Below are positions 11,031 to 21,540 of a stretch of DNA of 64,000 nt, piece after piece. A program made the translations under genes and the position numbers. The DNA comes from Streptomyces caatingaensis (GTDB lineage Bacteria; Actinomycetota; Actinomycetes; Streptomycetales; Streptomycetaceae). Location: the NCBI RefSeq assembly GCF_001187435.1, contig NZ_LFXA01000004.1, positions 191,001-255,000 on the forward strand. The letters run 5' to 3'. The number at the start of each line of letters is the position of its first letter. Within the stretch, counting starts at the first letter, position 1. Under the pieces are notes generated by a model that saw only the letters and a program-made list of their open reading frames with translations, had not been told where the DNA came from and did no database searches.

Positions 11031-11915
11031 CTACTTCGCCGGCTTCGGCTCCGCCTTCTCCGGGGACGCGCCGTCCTCCGCGGCGGCGTCCTCCGAGGCC
11101 CCCGGCTCCACCACGGTCTCCCGCCCGGGGACCTTCCGCGACGACACCACGATGTACGCGACCGCCGCCAGGAACACCAGGATCGACGTCCACCCGTTCA
11201 ACCGCAGGCCCAGCACGTGATGCGCCTCGTCCACCCGCAGGTACTCCGTCCAGAAGCGCCCCACCGTGTACGCCGCGACGTACAGCGCGAAGGCCCGCCC
11301 GTGCCCCAGCTTGAAGCGGCGGTCCGCCCAGATGACGAGGGCGGCGACGCCCAGGCACCACAGCGACTCGTACAGGAAGGTCGGGTGGTACGTGCCGGCG
11401 ACCCGCCCGATCGCGGGATCGGCGTCGATCTTCAGCGCCCACGGCACGTCCGTCCGCTTGCCGTAGAGCTCCTGGTTGAACCAGTTGCCCCAGCGGCCGA
11501 TCGCCTGGGCGATGGCGATGCCGGGGGCGACCGCGTCGGCCCAGGCCGGCAGCGGGATGCCCCGGCGGCGGCAGCCGATCCAGGCGCCGACCGCGCCCAG
11601 CGCCACCGCACCCCAGATGCCGAGGCCACCCTCCCAGATCTTGAAGGAGTCGACCCAGTTCCGGCCCTCGCCGAAGTACAGCTCGTAGTCGGTGATCACG
11701 TGGTAGAGCCGGCCGCCGACCAGGCCGAAGGGCACGGCCCAGACGGCGATGTCGGCGACGGTCCCGGCCCGGCCGCCGCGGGCGACCCAGCGTCGGTTGC
11801 CGAGCCAGACGGCGACGAAGACGCCGATGATGATGCAGAAGGCGTAGCCGCGCAGCGGGATCGGGCCCAGGTGGAGGACACCGGTCGACGGGCTGGGGAT
11901 GTATGCGAGATTCAT
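11031..11915 (-). CDS. lgt: Prolipoprotein diacylglyceryl transferase
   Basis: 294 residues. This integral membrane enzyme transfers diacylglycerol from phosphatidylglycerol to the lipobox Cys of prelipoproteins, the first step of lipoprotein maturation. The signature GRWGNWFNQELYG is present, as are the essential-region RIDADPAIGR-like loop and the HPTFLYES motif. About seven hydrophobic helices are visible. The polar C-terminal tail, rich in Glu, Lys and Pro, is common in Streptomyces Lgt. lspA, the next enzyme of the pathway, lies in the same window at 49.3 kb. The gene is 85 bases downstream of the DsbA-like gene. Confidence 0.96.
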   Translation of the reverse strand: MNLAYIPSPSTGVLHLGPIPLRGYAFCIIIGVFVAVWLGNRRWVARGGRAGTVADIAVWAVPFGLVGGRLYHVITDYELYFGEGRNWVDSFKIWEGGLGIWGAVALGAVGAWIGCRRRGIPLPAWADAVAPGIAIAQAIGRWGNWFNQELYGKRTDVPWALKIDADPAIGRVAGTYHPTFLYESLWCLGVAALVIWADRRFKLGHGRAFALYVAAYTVGRFWTEYLRVDEAHHVLGLRLNGWTSILVFLAAVAYIVVSSRKVPGRETVVEPGASEDAAAEDGASPEKAEPKPAK

Positions 11916-12000
11916 GGCACCACCGACGCTACCCTGCCGGGCGGCATACGCGGCAACCCACCCGGGACAACGGCTGCGTAACAGGGGCGGCGGAAGAGTC

Positions 12001-12786
12001 TCAGTGCCCCTTCGCCGCCGCGACGGTCATTTCCCGCAGCTTCGCGGAGGTCAGCGGATGGGCGGGGTCGCCGTAGATGCTCTTGCCGTTGAGCAGCACG
12101 GTCGGCGTCGCCTTGAGCTTGAGCTTGCGGAACGCCTCGTGGGACTGCCGCACCCAGCTCTCGTGGGTGCCGTCGTCCACGCACTTCTGGAAGCCGGGGG
12201 TGTTGAGCCCGGGCACCTGGCCCGCCAGTTCGTAGAGGCGGGACGTGGCGGCGAAGGCGTCGTTCGTCTCGGGCGGCTGGTTCTTGTAGAGCACGTCGTG
12301 GTACGCGGAGAACTTGCCGGCGTCCTGCGCGCAGGCGGCCGCGTTGGCCGCGGTGAGGGAGCCCTTGCCGCCGAGGTTCTTGTCGATGAGCGTGACGATG
12401 TGGTACTCGGTGCGCAGCTTGCCCTCGTCCTCGAGGTCGTGGATCGTCTCGCGGTAGGCGTTCTCGAAGAGGGCGCAGGCGGGGCAGCGGAAGTCCTCGT
12501 AGACGGTGAGGGTGGCCTTGGCGGCCTTCTTGCCGACCGGGATGGTCGAGCCGTCCTTGCCGAGGGCGCCCTGGGGTGGTACGGCGGGGCCGGCGGCCGC
12601 CGTCCTCTCCTTCCCCCCGGAGCCGGCGACCAGCGCCGCGACGCCCCCGCCGGCGCCCAGCACGCCGAGCACCACGGCGCCCGCGATCAGGGCCCGCCGG
12701 CGTCTGTCCCGGGCCTCGTCCCTGAGGCGCTGTTCCTGCAGCCGCTCGCGGGCGGTGCGCTTTCCGTCGGTGTTCTTCTGGCTCAC
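12001..12786 (-). CDS. Membrane-anchored DsbA-like thioredoxin-fold protein (CPAC)
   Basis: 261 residues. A cytoplasmic Arg-rich stretch (1-31) precedes one transmembrane helix (about 32-55) and an extracytoplasmic thioredoxin-fold domain of the DsbA/BdbD type. The redox centre is C101-P-A-C104 and the cis-proline loop is KATPTVLLNG. Two further Cys (in AAACAQDAG and FQKCVDDG) could form a second disulphide. It should form or shuffle disulphides in exported proteins. It resembles the two DsbA-like proteins at 39.9 and 41.6 kb, which lack the extra Cys. It follows trpA by 95 bases and precedes lgt. Confidence 0.88.
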   Translation of the reverse strand: MSQKNTDGKRTARERLQEQRLRDEARDRRRRALIAGAVVLGVLGAGGGVAALVAGSGGKERTAAAGPAVPPQGALGKDGSTIPVGKKAAKATLTVYEDFRCPACALFENAYRETIHDLEDEGKLRTEYHIVTLIDKNLGGKGSLTAANAAACAQDAGKFSAYHDVLYKNQPPETNDAFAATSRLYELAGQVPGLNTPGFQKCVDDGTHESWVRQSHEAFRKLKLKATPTVLLNGKSIYGDPAHPLTSAKLREMTVAAAKGH

Positions 12787-12802
12787 GTCCCCGTAAACGA
12801 AC

Positions 12803-12828
12803 CGGGGGTGCGGGCCAGCGCACCCCCG
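12803..12828 (-). terminator. Hairpin downstream of trpA
   Basis: CGGGGGTGCG at 12803-12812 and CGCACCCCCG at 12819-12828 form a perfect 10-base stem with a 6-base loop. It lies 3' of trpA and just upstream of the DsbA-like gene, so it probably ends the trp transcript. Confidence 0.6.
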
Positions 12829-12881
12829 ATCGCGGATTCCTTCGAACGGGTGACGTGTGTCGGCGTTACCCGTGCCCGGCG

Positions 12882-13693
12882 CTACCCGTGCCGGCGCACG
12901 CCCGCCGCGAGGTCACCGGCGAGGGCGCGGACGGCGGCGAGGCCGGAGTCGGGGTCGGGCGCGTCCAGCAGCCGCTTGACGAAGGCCGAGCCGACGATGA
13001 CGCCGTCGGCGAAGCCGGCGACCTCGGCGGCCTGGGCGGCGTCGGAGACGCCCAGGCCGACGCAGACCGGCAGTTCCGTCACCGCGCGGGTGCGGCGCAC
13101 CAGGTCCTGGGCCTCGCGGCCGACGGACTCGCGGGTGCCGGTGACGCCCATGAGCGAGGCGGCGTAGACGAAGCCGGAGCCCGCCGCCGTGATCTTCGCC
13201 AGCCGCTCGTCGCGGCTGCTGGGGGCGACGACGAAGACCGTGGCGAGGCCGTGCTGTTCGGCGGCCTTGCGCCAGGCGTCGGACTCCTCGACCGGCAGGT
13301 CGGGCAGGATGCAGCCCGCTCCCCCGGCGGCGGCGAGGTCGGCGGCGAAGCGCTCGGCGCCGTAGTGGTCGACCGGGTTCCAGTAGGTCATGCACAGGAT
13401 GGGGGCGCCGGTGGCCCGGTGCACCTCGCCGACCGTGCGGATCACGTCCGCGATCCGCACGCCGCCGCGCAGGGCGATGTCGTCGGCGGTCTGGATGACG
13501 GGACCGTCGAGGACGGGGTCGCTGTGCGGCAGGCCGACCTCGACGATGTCGCAGCCGCCCTCGATCATGGCGGTCATGGCGCGGACGCCGTCGTCGACGG
13601 TGGGGAAGCCGGCGGGGAGGTAGCCGACGAGCGCGGCGCGGTTCTCCGCCCTGGCCCCGGCCAGGACGTCGTTCAACAGGCCGATGGTCCCGG

Positions 13694-13697
<4 letters not shown>
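12882..13697 (-). CDS. trpA: Tryptophan synthase alpha chain
   Basis: 271 residues. It cleaves indole-3-glycerol phosphate to indole and glyceraldehyde 3-phosphate; indole passes to TrpB. The TIM barrel has the catalytic Glu in [19 protein letters not shown] and the second acid in [12 protein letters not shown]. The phosphate loop is [13 protein letters not shown], later VGLGVSD and [12 protein letters not shown]. The GTG start overlaps the trpB stop by 4 bases (GTGA), which fits equimolar synthesis of the alpha2beta2 complex. It is the last gene of the trp group. Confidence 0.97.
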
Positions 13698-14932
<1,235 letters not shown>

Positions 14933-15001
14933 GGGGGACTCCTGTGAACGGGAAGGGCGACGGGCCGGCGCTGAGCGCGCCGCGCCCGGCCGCGATGACG
15001 G

Positions 15002-15235
15002 TTACGGCGTGCGGCCGCCGCGCCATCGCATCCCGTTGATCTGCCCGGGCTCGCACCCGATGTGGTACCGCACCCGCCGGCCCCGGACGCGCCGCGCGGG
15101 CGCGCGGCAGCCGCGCGGGCGGCAGCCGCGCGCCAGCCGCGCATAGGCGTCACCGGCCGACGGCCCGGCCGCGGGCACCGCGACGGGCGCCGGGCGGTGG
15201 CCCGGCGCCGTGCGGCGGACGCGGCGGTGGCCCAT
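15002..15235 (-). CDS. trpM: Tryptophan biosynthesis modulator TrpM
   Basis: 77 residues, highly basic (many Arg), ending in the distinctive segment YHIGCEPGQINGMRW. A small gene between trpC and trpB is the hallmark position of trpM in Streptomyces, where TrpM has been reported to modulate tryptophan synthesis and development. Compared with its neighbours it is unusually Arg-rich in its first two thirds, and the C-terminal third looks like the conserved core. The start lies 6 bases after the trpC stop. The exact start is uncertain; the assignment rests on position plus the C-terminal motif. Confidence 0.75.
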   Translation of the reverse strand: MGHRRVRRTAPGHRPAPVAVPAAGPSAGDAYARLARGCRPRGCRAPARRVRGRRVRYHIGCEPGQINGMRWRGGRTP

Positions 15236-15241
15236 CCGGCC

Positions 15242-16051
15242 TCAGCCCCGCCCGTGCCGCAGCGCCGGGTGGGCGCCCGCGGCGACCAGGTCGGCCACGG
15301 CGCCCTTGGGGTCGCGGCCGGTCACCAGGGACTCGCCGACCAGGACCGCGTCGGCCCCGTCGTTGGCGTAGGCGATGAGGTCGTGCGGCCCGCGGACGCC
15401 GGACTCGGCGACCTTGACGATGCCGTCCGGGATCTCCGGGGCGACCCGGGCGAAGGTGCCCCGGTCGACCTCCAGGGTCTTGAGGTTGCGCGCGTTGACG
15501 CCGATGACGCGGGCGCCGGCGGCGACGGCCCGCTCGGCCTCCTCCTCGTCGTGCACCTCGACCAGCGGGGTCAGCCCGATGGACTCGGCGCGCTCGACCA
15601 GGGAGACCAGCGCCTCCTGCTCCAGCGCCGCGACGATCAGCAGGGCGAGGTCGGCGCCGTGGGCGCGGGCCTCCCACAGCTGGTAGGCGGTGACGATGAA
15701 GTCCTTGCGGAGGACGGGGATGTCGACCCGGGCGCGGACGGCCTCCAGGTCGGCGAGCGAGCCGCCGAAGCGGCGCTGCTCGGTCAGCACGCTGATGACG
15801 GACGCGCCGCCCGCCTCGTAGTCGGCGGCGAGCCCGGCGGGATCGGCGATGGCGGCCAGCGCGCCCTTGGACGGGCTGGAGCGCTTGACCTCGCAGATCA
15901 CCGAGACGTTCTCGCCGCGCAGCGCGGCGGCGCCGTCCTTGGCCTGCGGGGCCTTCGCCGCGCGCTCCTTGAGCTCGTCGAGGCTCACCCGCGCCTGCCG
16001 CTCCGCGAGGTCGGCACGGACTCCGTCGATGATCTCGTCGAGCACACTCAC
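15242..16051 (-). CDS. trpC: Indole-3-glycerol-phosphate synthase
   Basis: 269 residues from the GTG at 16051, chosen because GGAAGGGG stands 8 bases upstream and the protein then begins in the family's usual way ([18 protein letters not shown]). It closes the ring of carboxyphenylaminodeoxyribulose phosphate to indole-3-glycerol phosphate. Signatures are [13 protein letters not shown] with the catalytic Lys, the second Lys in [18 protein letters not shown], and the phosphate site VAESGVRG with [10 protein letters not shown]. It is a single-domain enzyme not fused to TrpF; that reaction is assigned to PriA at 22.8 kb. Confidence 0.97.
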   Translation of the reverse strand: MSVLDEIIDGVRADLAERQARVSLDELKERAAKAPQAKDGAAALRGENVSVICEVKRSSPSKGALAAIADPAGLAADYEAGGASVISVLTEQRRFGGSLADLEAVRARVDIPVLRKDFIVTAYQLWEARAHGADLALLIVAALEQEALVSLVERAESIGLTPLVEVHDEEEAERAVAAGARVIGVNARNLKTLEVDRGTFARVAPEIPDGIVKVAESGVRGPHDLIAYANDGADAVLVGESLVTGRDPKGAVADLVAAGAHPALRHGRG

Positions 16052-16174
16052 GCGAGCGGCCCCCTTCCGGGCTCGGTGGTCCTCGCTGATGCGGTTCGTA
16101 CTCACCCCACCAGCACACTGTGATGGTACTTGGCCGTGGACCGAGGTCGCGCATCCGGTTGACGACGGCCCGTC

Positions 16175-16585
16175 CTAGGGCGCCAGCGCCGCCCCGCAGG
16201 GCAGGTTGCGCACCACCGTGAACGCCAGCACCACGGCGGTGAGGGCCCATCCCCGGCCGCGCGTCACCCGCAGCGGCAGCCCGCCGCCGTGGCGCGCGGC
16301 ACGCACGCACCACAGCACCCACAGCGGGACGAAGACCGCGTACCCCACGACGGCCAGCGCGTTCGCGTGTACGGCCGCGGCCAGGTCGCCGTGCACCAGC
16401 GCGTGCAGCCCGCGCAGCCCGCCGCAGCCCGGGCAGTACACCCCCGTCCGGCGCAGCAGCGGACAGGCCGGATAGTGCCCCGGCACGTACGGATCGACGA
16501 CCCCGACCAGAACAGCGCCCGCGGCCACCAGCCCGGCCACCCCGAGCGGCGCACCGAGCCGGCGCACGGCGGCGGATTCCCTCAC
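16175..16585 (-). CDS. DUF2752 membrane protein
   Basis: 136 residues with three hydrophobic segments. It carries the DUF2752 signature CPLLRRTGVYCPGCGGLRGLH, with a Cys-x2-Cys-Gly-Gly core facing a short loop. The role of this family is unknown; a metal or cofactor at the Cys pair is possible. It lies in the trp group between the HGxxPAAW-type gene and trpC. The GTG start has no obvious Shine-Dalgarno. The same frame is open upstream only to a stop at 16655, beyond which it encodes a proline-rich stretch (see findings). Confidence 0.8.
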   Translation of the reverse strand: MRESAAVRRLGAPLGVAGLVAAGAVLVGVVDPYVPGHYPACPLLRRTGVYCPGCGGLRGLHALVHGDLAAAVHANALAVVGYAVFVPLWVLWCVRAARHGGGLPLRVTRGRGWALTAVVLAFTVVRNLPCGAALAP

Positions 16586-16827
16586 ACCGCGAGTCTGATC
16601 CGCACCCGGCGCGGACGCAGCCGGGGGCGTACGTCCGGGCGGCGGCCCGGCGGGTCAGGGACGGCGGCGGTGACGCGCCGGAGTCGGACGCCCGGCCGGG
16701 CCAGGGCCAGGGAGGCAGTCGGGCCGGGGCGGCGGGCCGGCTTCGGCGCGCGACGGCGCGGCCCCGGGCGCGTACGGGGGAGCGTACGGGCCGGGGCCGC
16801 GCCGTGGAGGAGGGCCGGGCGGCGGCG
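16586..16827. other. Gap upstream of the DUF2752 gene
   Basis: 242 bases of very high GC. No start with a ribosome site is seen. On the minus strand it encodes, without a start codon, a Pro/Gly-rich segment in the same frame as the DUF2752 protein but separated from it by one stop codon at 16655-16657. Confidence 0.4.
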
Positions 16828-17073
16828 TCAGCCCTTCCGGGTCTCCGTGCGCTTGGGGCGCGAGCCGAGGCCCATCATGCTCATGATCCCGCCGACGACG
16901 GCGCCGAGGAGGCACAGGCCGACGCCGGCCCAGAAGCCCACCGGCTTGGCCATGACGCAGAACGCGCTGGCCACGCAGAAGCCGACGAAGGCGATGACGA
17001 CGCCGGTCCAGGCGGCCGGGGTCTTCCCGTGGTGGACCCGGGGGATGATGTCGTGGTGGGCGCTGCCCGACAT
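16828..17073 (-). CDS. HGxxPAAW-type small membrane protein
   Basis: 81 residues with two hydrophobic helices (about 22-41 and 45-68) and a Lys/Arg-rich C-terminus. The N-terminal HHGKTPAAWTGV matches a small actinobacterial family named for its HGxxPAAW motif, usually found beside trpE. The function is unknown. The ATG at 17073 has GAGGAG 7 bases upstream, which settles the start, although the frame is open for another 150 codons upstream. Confidence 0.8.
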   Translation of the reverse strand: MSGSAHHDIIPRVHHGKTPAAWTGVVIAFVGFCVASAFCVMAKPVGFWAGVGLCLLGAVVGGIMSMMGLGSRPKRTETRKG

Positions 17074-17189
17074 GATGTGACTCCTCGTTGTATGGGGCTC
17101 GCTGAGTCGCGCCCGCGGGCGCGTGACCCTCGCGGTCATTGTCCCTGACGGCCCGTGACCGTCTCGACGTGGGGTGGCCGTGTCCCGCG

Positions 17190-17849
17190 CTAGGACTGGC
17201 GGGGCGAGGCGTCGCCGGTGGGGTCCTCGCCGCGGTCGAACGCCTTCCACAGCTCCTCGGGCCGCTCCGGATCCGGCGCCTTGCGGGCGCGGCGCGGGCG
17301 CGGCGTGCCGTCGCGCTCGTAGCGGCCGGACATCGCGGGCCAGTGCCGGCCGTGCCGCAGCGCCAGCAGCCCGGCGAGCAGGATCAGGACGCCGCCGGCC
17401 AGCGACACCCACGGCCAGGAGCTGTGGGTGACGTGCTCGACGGCGGTGCGGGCCAGGCCGGTGGAGCGGGACGCCTTCTCCTCCAGGGCGGCGGTGTCGC
17501 CGCGGTCGAGGAGGCACAGGACGGCGATGCCGGCGCCGCACAGGGCCAGCAGGGCGGAGACGAACATCCGCGCGACGCCGCGTACGGCGAAGACGGCGAC
17601 GAGCGCCGCGAGGCCGACGATCGCCAGGGCGCCGGGGACGCCGCTCACGTCCTGGCCGGTGACGTGCTCGACGGTGGCGTTCTCGGCGCCCTCGGCACTG
17701 CCGGTCAGCCAGGTGCGCCCGCCCGCGAGCAGGACGAGCGCGGCACCGGCGGCGGTGAGGACCAGCGCGGCGCCGACGCTGCGCCGGGCCGCGCGGCCGG
17801 GGCGCGTCGCGTCGGGCTGCGGACGGGGGTGGGGTACGGCTGCGCTCAC
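17190..17849 (-). CDS. Trp-operon-associated membrane protein (TIGR02234 type)
   Basis: 219 residues with four hydrophobic segments (about residues 25-45, 70-90, 97-115 and 150-170) and a charged C-terminal tail. Its position directly downstream of trpE (43-base gap) and its helix pattern match the actinobacterial membrane protein family that accompanies trpE. A role in tryptophan or precursor transport has not been shown. The GTG start is preceded closely by GGAGGG, a short spacing, so the true start may differ by a few codons. Confidence 0.75.
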   Translation of the reverse strand: MSAAVPHPRPQPDATRPGRAARRSVGAALVLTAAGAALVLLAGGRTWLTGSAEGAENATVEHVTGQDVSGVPGALAIVGLAALVAVFAVRGVARMFVSALLALCGAGIAVLCLLDRGDTAALEEKASRSTGLARTAVEHVTHSSWPWVSLAGGVLILLAGLLALRHGRHWPAMSGRYERDGTPRPRRARKAPDPERPEELWKAFDRGEDPTGDASPRQS

Positions 17850-17892
17850 CCCTCCAGTGTCCCCTGCCGCCGAGGGGGCCGCGCAGCCGGGG

Positions 17893-19428
17893 TCACGCCG
17901 GTGCCCCCGGCCGGGTGAGGAGCTCCGCGGCGCGCACGGCGCGCAGCACGGCGGCGGCCTTGTTGCGGCACTCGGTGTCCTCGGCGACGGGGTCGGAGTC
18001 GGCGACGACGCCGGCGCCGGCCTGGACGTGGGCGGTGCCGGCGCGCAGCACGGCGGTGCGGATGGCGATGGCGGTGTCGGAGTCGCCGGCGAAGTCCAGG
18101 TAGCCGACGCAGCCGCCGTACAGGCCACGGCGGGCGGGTTCGAGCTCCTCGATGATCTGCATCGCGCGGGGCTTGGGGGCGCCGGAGAGCGTACCGGCGG
18201 GGAAGCAGGCGGTGAGGACGTCGAAGGCGGTGCGGCCGGGGGCGAGGCGGCCGGTGACGGTGGAGACGATGTGCATCACGTGGCTGTAGCGCTCGATCGA
18301 CATGAAGTCGACGACCTCGACGCTGCCGGGTTCGCAGACCCGGCCGAGGTCGTTGCGGCCGAGGTCGACGAGCATCAGGTGCTCGGCGCGCTCCTTGGGG
18401 TCGGCGAGCAGCTCCTCGGCGAGCGCGGCGTCCTCCTGCGGGGTGGCGCCGCGCGGCCGGGTGCCGGCGATGGGGTGCAGCATGGCCCGGCCGTCCTCGA
18501 CCTTGACCAGCGCCTCGGGGCTGGAGCCGACGACGTCGAACCCGTCGAAGCGCAACAGATACATGTACGGGCTGGGGTTGGTGGCCCGCAGCATCCGGTA
18601 GACGTCCAGCGCCGAGGCGGGACAGGGCGCCTCGAAGCGCTGGGACGGTACGACCTGGAAGGCCTCGCCGGCGCGGATGCGCTCCTTGATGTCCTCGACG
18701 GCGGCCATGTAGCCGGGGCCGCCCCAGTGGCGGACGTACTCCGGCAGCTCGGCGGCGGGCAGCGGCGCGGGCTCGGAGGGCACGGGGCGGTGCAGGTCCG
18801 CGGTCATGGCGTCGAGGCGGGCGACGGCGTCCGCGTACGCCTCGTCGACGCCGGTCTCCAGGTCGTTGTGGTTGATGGCGTTGGCGATGAGCAGGACGGT
18901 GCCGTCGCGGTGGTCGAGGACGGCCAGGTCCGAGGTGAGCAGCATGGTCAGCTCGGGCAGGCCCAAGTCGGCCCGCTCGCCGGGGTGTTCGCCGATCTTC
19001 TCCAGGCGGCGCACCACCTCGTAACCGAGGTAGCCGACCATGCCGCCGGTGAACGGCGGCAGGCCGGCGCCCTCGATGAGGTCGCGCGGGGTGTGCAGGG
19101 CCTCGACGGTGGCGCGCAGCGCCGCCAGCGGGTCGCCGTCGGTGGGCACGCCGACGGGCGGGGTGCCCAGCCAGTGGGCGGCGCCGTCGCGGACGGTGAG
19201 GGCGGCGGCGCAGCGGACCCCGACGAAGGAGTAGCGGGACCAGGTGCGGCCGTTCTCGGCGGACTCCAGCAGGAAGGTGCCGGGCCGCTCGGCGGCGAGC
19301 TTGCGGTAGAGGCCGACGGGGGTGTCCCCGTCGGCGAGGAAGCGACGGGTGACGGGGATGACCCGGCGGTCCTTGGCCAGGGCGCGGAAGGTGGCGGCGT
19401 CGGGCACGACGTCGGTGGTGGCAGCCAT
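17893..19428 (-). CDS. trpE: Anthranilate synthase component I
   Basis: 511 residues. It makes anthranilate from chorismate using ammonia supplied by a separate TrpG, which is not in this window. The N-terminal feedback site is visible as [19 protein letters not shown]. The catalytic chorismate-binding domain has [25 protein letters not shown], and the signature [20 protein letters not shown], followed by [10 protein letters not shown]. The gene begins 11 bases after hisI, so hisI and trpE are probably co-transcribed, and there is no room for a leader-peptide attenuator immediately before it. Confidence 0.96.
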   Translation of the reverse strand: MAATTDVVPDAATFRALAKDRRVIPVTRRFLADGDTPVGLYRKLAAERPGTFLLESAENGRTWSRYSFVGVRCAAALTVRDGAAHWLGTPPVGVPTDGDPLAALRATVEALHTPRDLIEGAGLPPFTGGMVGYLGYEVVRRLEKIGEHPGERADLGLPELTMLLTSDLAVLDHRDGTVLLIANAINHNDLETGVDEAYADAVARLDAMTADLHRPVPSEPAPLPAAELPEYVRHWGGPGYMAAVEDIKERIRAGEAFQVVPSQRFEAPCPASALDVYRMLRATNPSPYMYLLRFDGFDVVGSSPEALVKVEDGRAMLHPIAGTRPRGATPQEDAALAEELLADPKERAEHLMLVDLGRNDLGRVCEPGSVEVVDFMSIERYSHVMHIVSTVTGRLAPGRTAFDVLTACFPAGTLSGAPKPRAMQIIEELEPARRGLYGGCVGYLDFAGDSDTAIAIRTAVLRAGTAHVQAGAGVVADSDPVAEDTECRNKAAAVLRAVRAAELLTRPGAPA

Positions 19429-19439
19429 GGCAGCGGAGC

Positions 19440-19808
19440 CTACTGGCCCAGGGGCAGCTCTCCTGCGTCGAAACAGGTACGCGTACCCGTGTGGCAGGCG
19501 GGGCCCACCTGGTCCACCTTCACGAGGAGGGTGTCCGCGTCGCAGTCGAGGGCCACCGATTTGACGTGCTGGACGTGACCGGACGTGTCGCCCTTGACCC
19601 AGTACTCCCGGCGGCTGCGGCTCCAGTAGGTGCAGCGGCCGGTGGTGAGGGTGCGGTGCAGCGCCTCGTCGTCCATCCACCCGACCATCAGCACCTCGCC
19701 GGTGTCGTACTGCTGGGCCACGGCGGGCACCAGGCCGTGGGCGTCGCGCTTGAGGCGGGCGGCGATGGCGGGGTCGAGCGCGGAGGGGGGAACAGGGTTG
19801 CCGGTCAT
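19440..19808 (-). CDS. hisI: Phosphoribosyl-AMP cyclohydrolase
   Basis: 122 residues, the normal size for a stand-alone HisI without the HisE pyrophosphohydrolase domain. It opens the purine ring of phosphoribosyl-AMP in the third step of histidine synthesis. Signatures are [31 protein letters not shown] and the Zn/Mg ligand region [24 protein letters not shown] with its conserved Cys and Asp residues. hisE is not in this window. It is divergent from the proline-rich membrane protein gene and leads into trpE. Confidence 0.97.
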   Translation of the reverse strand: MTGNPVPPSALDPAIAARLKRDAHGLVPAVAQQYDTGEVLMVGWMDDEALHRTLTTGRCTYWSRSRREYWVKGDTSGHVQHVKSVALDCDADTLLVKVDQVGPACHTGTRTCFDAGELPLGQ

Positions 19809-19903
19809 GCCTTCATTGTGCCGCCGGTTCCGGTTCGCTCCCGACCCGGTGCGGGCCCGGTACCGGTCGCACGGATGTCGGAGGGATGCGGCATGCTTCC
19901 GTC

Positions 19904-20809
19904 ATGACCTCACCGCCTCCTCCGCCTCCGTCGAACCCGCCGCAGCCGCCGGGCGCCGGTGGCGGCTTCGGCCCCCCGCAGGGCTTCGGGCCGCCGCCGG
20001 CCGGGCCGCCGGGCCCGATGCCGCCGCCGGCCGGCGGTCCGTACGGGCCGGGCGGGCAGCCGCCGTACGGGCCGGGCGGCCAGGGCTTCGGCGGGCCCGG
20101 CGTCCCCGGTGGGCCGGGTGGCCCCGGCGGTCCCGGCGGTCCGTACGGGCAGATGCCCGGCCCGCCGCCCCCGCCGCCGCCCTCCGGGGGCGGGGCGCGG
20201 ATCGCCGCGATCGTCGTGGGCGCGGTGCTGGTCGTCGGCCTGGTCGTGGGCGGCTTCGTGCTGGCCAACAAGGACGACAAGGGCGGCGCGTCCGCGAAGG
20301 GTTCGCCGTCGCCGAGCGCGTCGGGCAGCAGCGGTCCGGAGCCGTCCGCGCCGCCGACCGTGCCCACGCTGCCGCCCCTGCCGAAGATCCCGGTGCCCTC
20401 GGGGCCGGCTGCCTCGGGGCCCTCGGCCTCGGCGTCCTCGCCGGTCGTGGTGCCCATGGTCGTCATCAAGCCCGGCGAGTGCTTCGACCACCCGGCGATG
20501 ACCCCGTCGATCAGCAAGGTGGAGAAGAAGTCCTGCGACGGCACGCACGACGGCGAGGCGATAACCAACCGGACGCTGGACAGCGGGCTGCTCACCGAGT
20601 CGGCGATACGCGACAACGCCCAGCGGCTCTGCAAGCCGGACGCCGAGCGGCGGCTGCGGGCCATCAACGACGGCCGGCTGTACTACTACTTCGCGCTCTA
20701 CCCCAACGAGCGGACGTATCTGCTGGCCAGTGAGCGCCGGGTGACCTGCTGGATCGCCCGCAGCGACAAGCCGGGCGGCTCGAAGCTGACCGCTCCGCTG
20801 CCGGACTGA
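19904..20809 (+). CDS. Proline-rich single-pass membrane protein, septum-formation-like C-domain
   Basis: 301 residues. The first 90 or so are Pro/Gly-rich cytoplasmic sequence (PPPPPPSNPPQPPG, GGPGGPGGPGG). One transmembrane helix follows (IAAIVVGAVLVVGLVVGGFVL, about 101-121), then a Ser/Pro linker and an extracytoplasmic domain with PGECFDHP and SCDGTHDGEA, spacing that resembles the Septum_form family, ending with CWIARSD. Cys residues near 189, 211, 246 and 284 may form disulphides. An ATG at 19886 is also possible but sits directly on its GGAGGG. Function unknown. Confidence 0.75.
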   Translation: MTSPPPPPPSNPPQPPGAGGGFGPPQGFGPPPAGPPGPMPPPAGGPYGPGGQPPYGPGGQGFGGPGVPGGPGGPGGPGGPYGQMPGPPPPPPPSGGGARIAAIVVGAVLVVGLVVGGFVLANKDDKGGASAKGSPSPSASGSSGPEPSAPPTVPTLPPLPKIPVPSGPAASGPSASASSPVVVPMVVIKPGECFDHPAMTPSISKVEKKSCDGTHDGEAITNRTLDSGLLTESAIRDNAQRLCKPDAERRLRAINDGRLYYYFALYPNERTYLLASERRVTCWIARSDKPGGSKLTAPLPD

Positions 20810-20881
20810 CCCGGGGGCCGCGCCCGTGGCGGCGGGCGCGGCGCCGTGGCACGGCGGTGCGGGCGACCGTAGGCTGACGCC

Positions 20882-21514
20882 ATGTCGACCCACGCACAGC
20901 GCGAACGCCTGCTCCTCGCCGACCTGTTGGAGACCTCGGGCCCCGACGCGCCCACGCTCTGCCAGGGGTGGACCGCCCGCGACCTCGCGGCCCATGTCGT
21001 GGTGCGCGAGCGCCGCTCGGACGCGGCCGCGGGCGCCCTGTTCAAGCCGCTGGCCGCCCGTCTGGAGCGGGTGCAGGCCGAGTTCGCCGCCAAGCCGTAC
21101 GAGGAACTGATCCAGCTCATCCGCACCGGGCCGCCGCGGACGTCGCCGTTCGCCCTCAAGCCGATCGACGAGGCGGCGAACACGGTGGAGTTCTTCGTCC
21201 ACACCGAGGACGTGCGCCGGGCCCAGCCCGACTGGACGCCGCGCGAGATCGATCCCGTCTTCGCGGACGCGCTCTGGTCCCGCCTGGAGAAGATCGCCCG
21301 GATGCTGGGGCGGAAGGCGCCGGTGGGGATGGTGTTGCGGCGGCCGGACGGGCGGACGGTGGTGGGGAACCGGGGGGTTCCCGTCGTCACCGTCACCGGT
21401 GACCCGGCCGAGCTGCTGCTCTTCGCGTCCGGGCGGCAGGGGGCGGCGAAGGTCCGCCTGGAGGGCGAGGAGGCGGCGCAGACGAAGCTGCGGGGTGCGC
21501 GGCTGGGGCTTTGA
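20882..21514 (+). CDS. TIGR03085-type metal-binding protein (DinB/maleylpyruvate isomerase fold)
   Basis: 210 residues. The N-terminal domain begins ERLLLADLLETSGPDAPTLC and has GWTARDLAAHVVVRERR, the His-containing helix of the mycothiol-dependent maleylpyruvate isomerase/DinB fold. A second metal-ligand His is in VEFFVHTEDVRRAQ. The C-terminal half (PVVTVTGDPAELLLFASGRQ) resembles a sterol-carrier-like domain. This matches a widespread actinobacterial family of unknown substrate; a mycothiol-linked transferase is plausible. It is a single gene in plus orientation, convergent with hisF. Confidence 0.82.
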   Translation: MSTHAQRERLLLADLLETSGPDAPTLCQGWTARDLAAHVVVRERRSDAAAGALFKPLAARLERVQAEFAAKPYEELIQLIRTGPPRTSPFALKPIDEAANTVEFFVHTEDVRRAQPDWTPREIDPVFADALWSRLEKIARMLGRKAPVGMVLRRPDGRTVVGNRGVPVVTVTGDPAELLLFASGRQGAAKVRLEGEEAAQTKLRGARLGL

Positions 21515-21540
21515 GCAGCCCCGGCCCCTCCCTCAGAGGG

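Noticed and set aside
11912..12823. Second frame over the DsbA-like gene
   Set aside because: Arg/Pro-rich shadow with no motif; the CPAC protein is in the other frame.
19429..19439. Attenuator before trpE
   Set aside because: Only 11 bases separate hisI and trpE, leaving no space for a leader peptide and hairpins.
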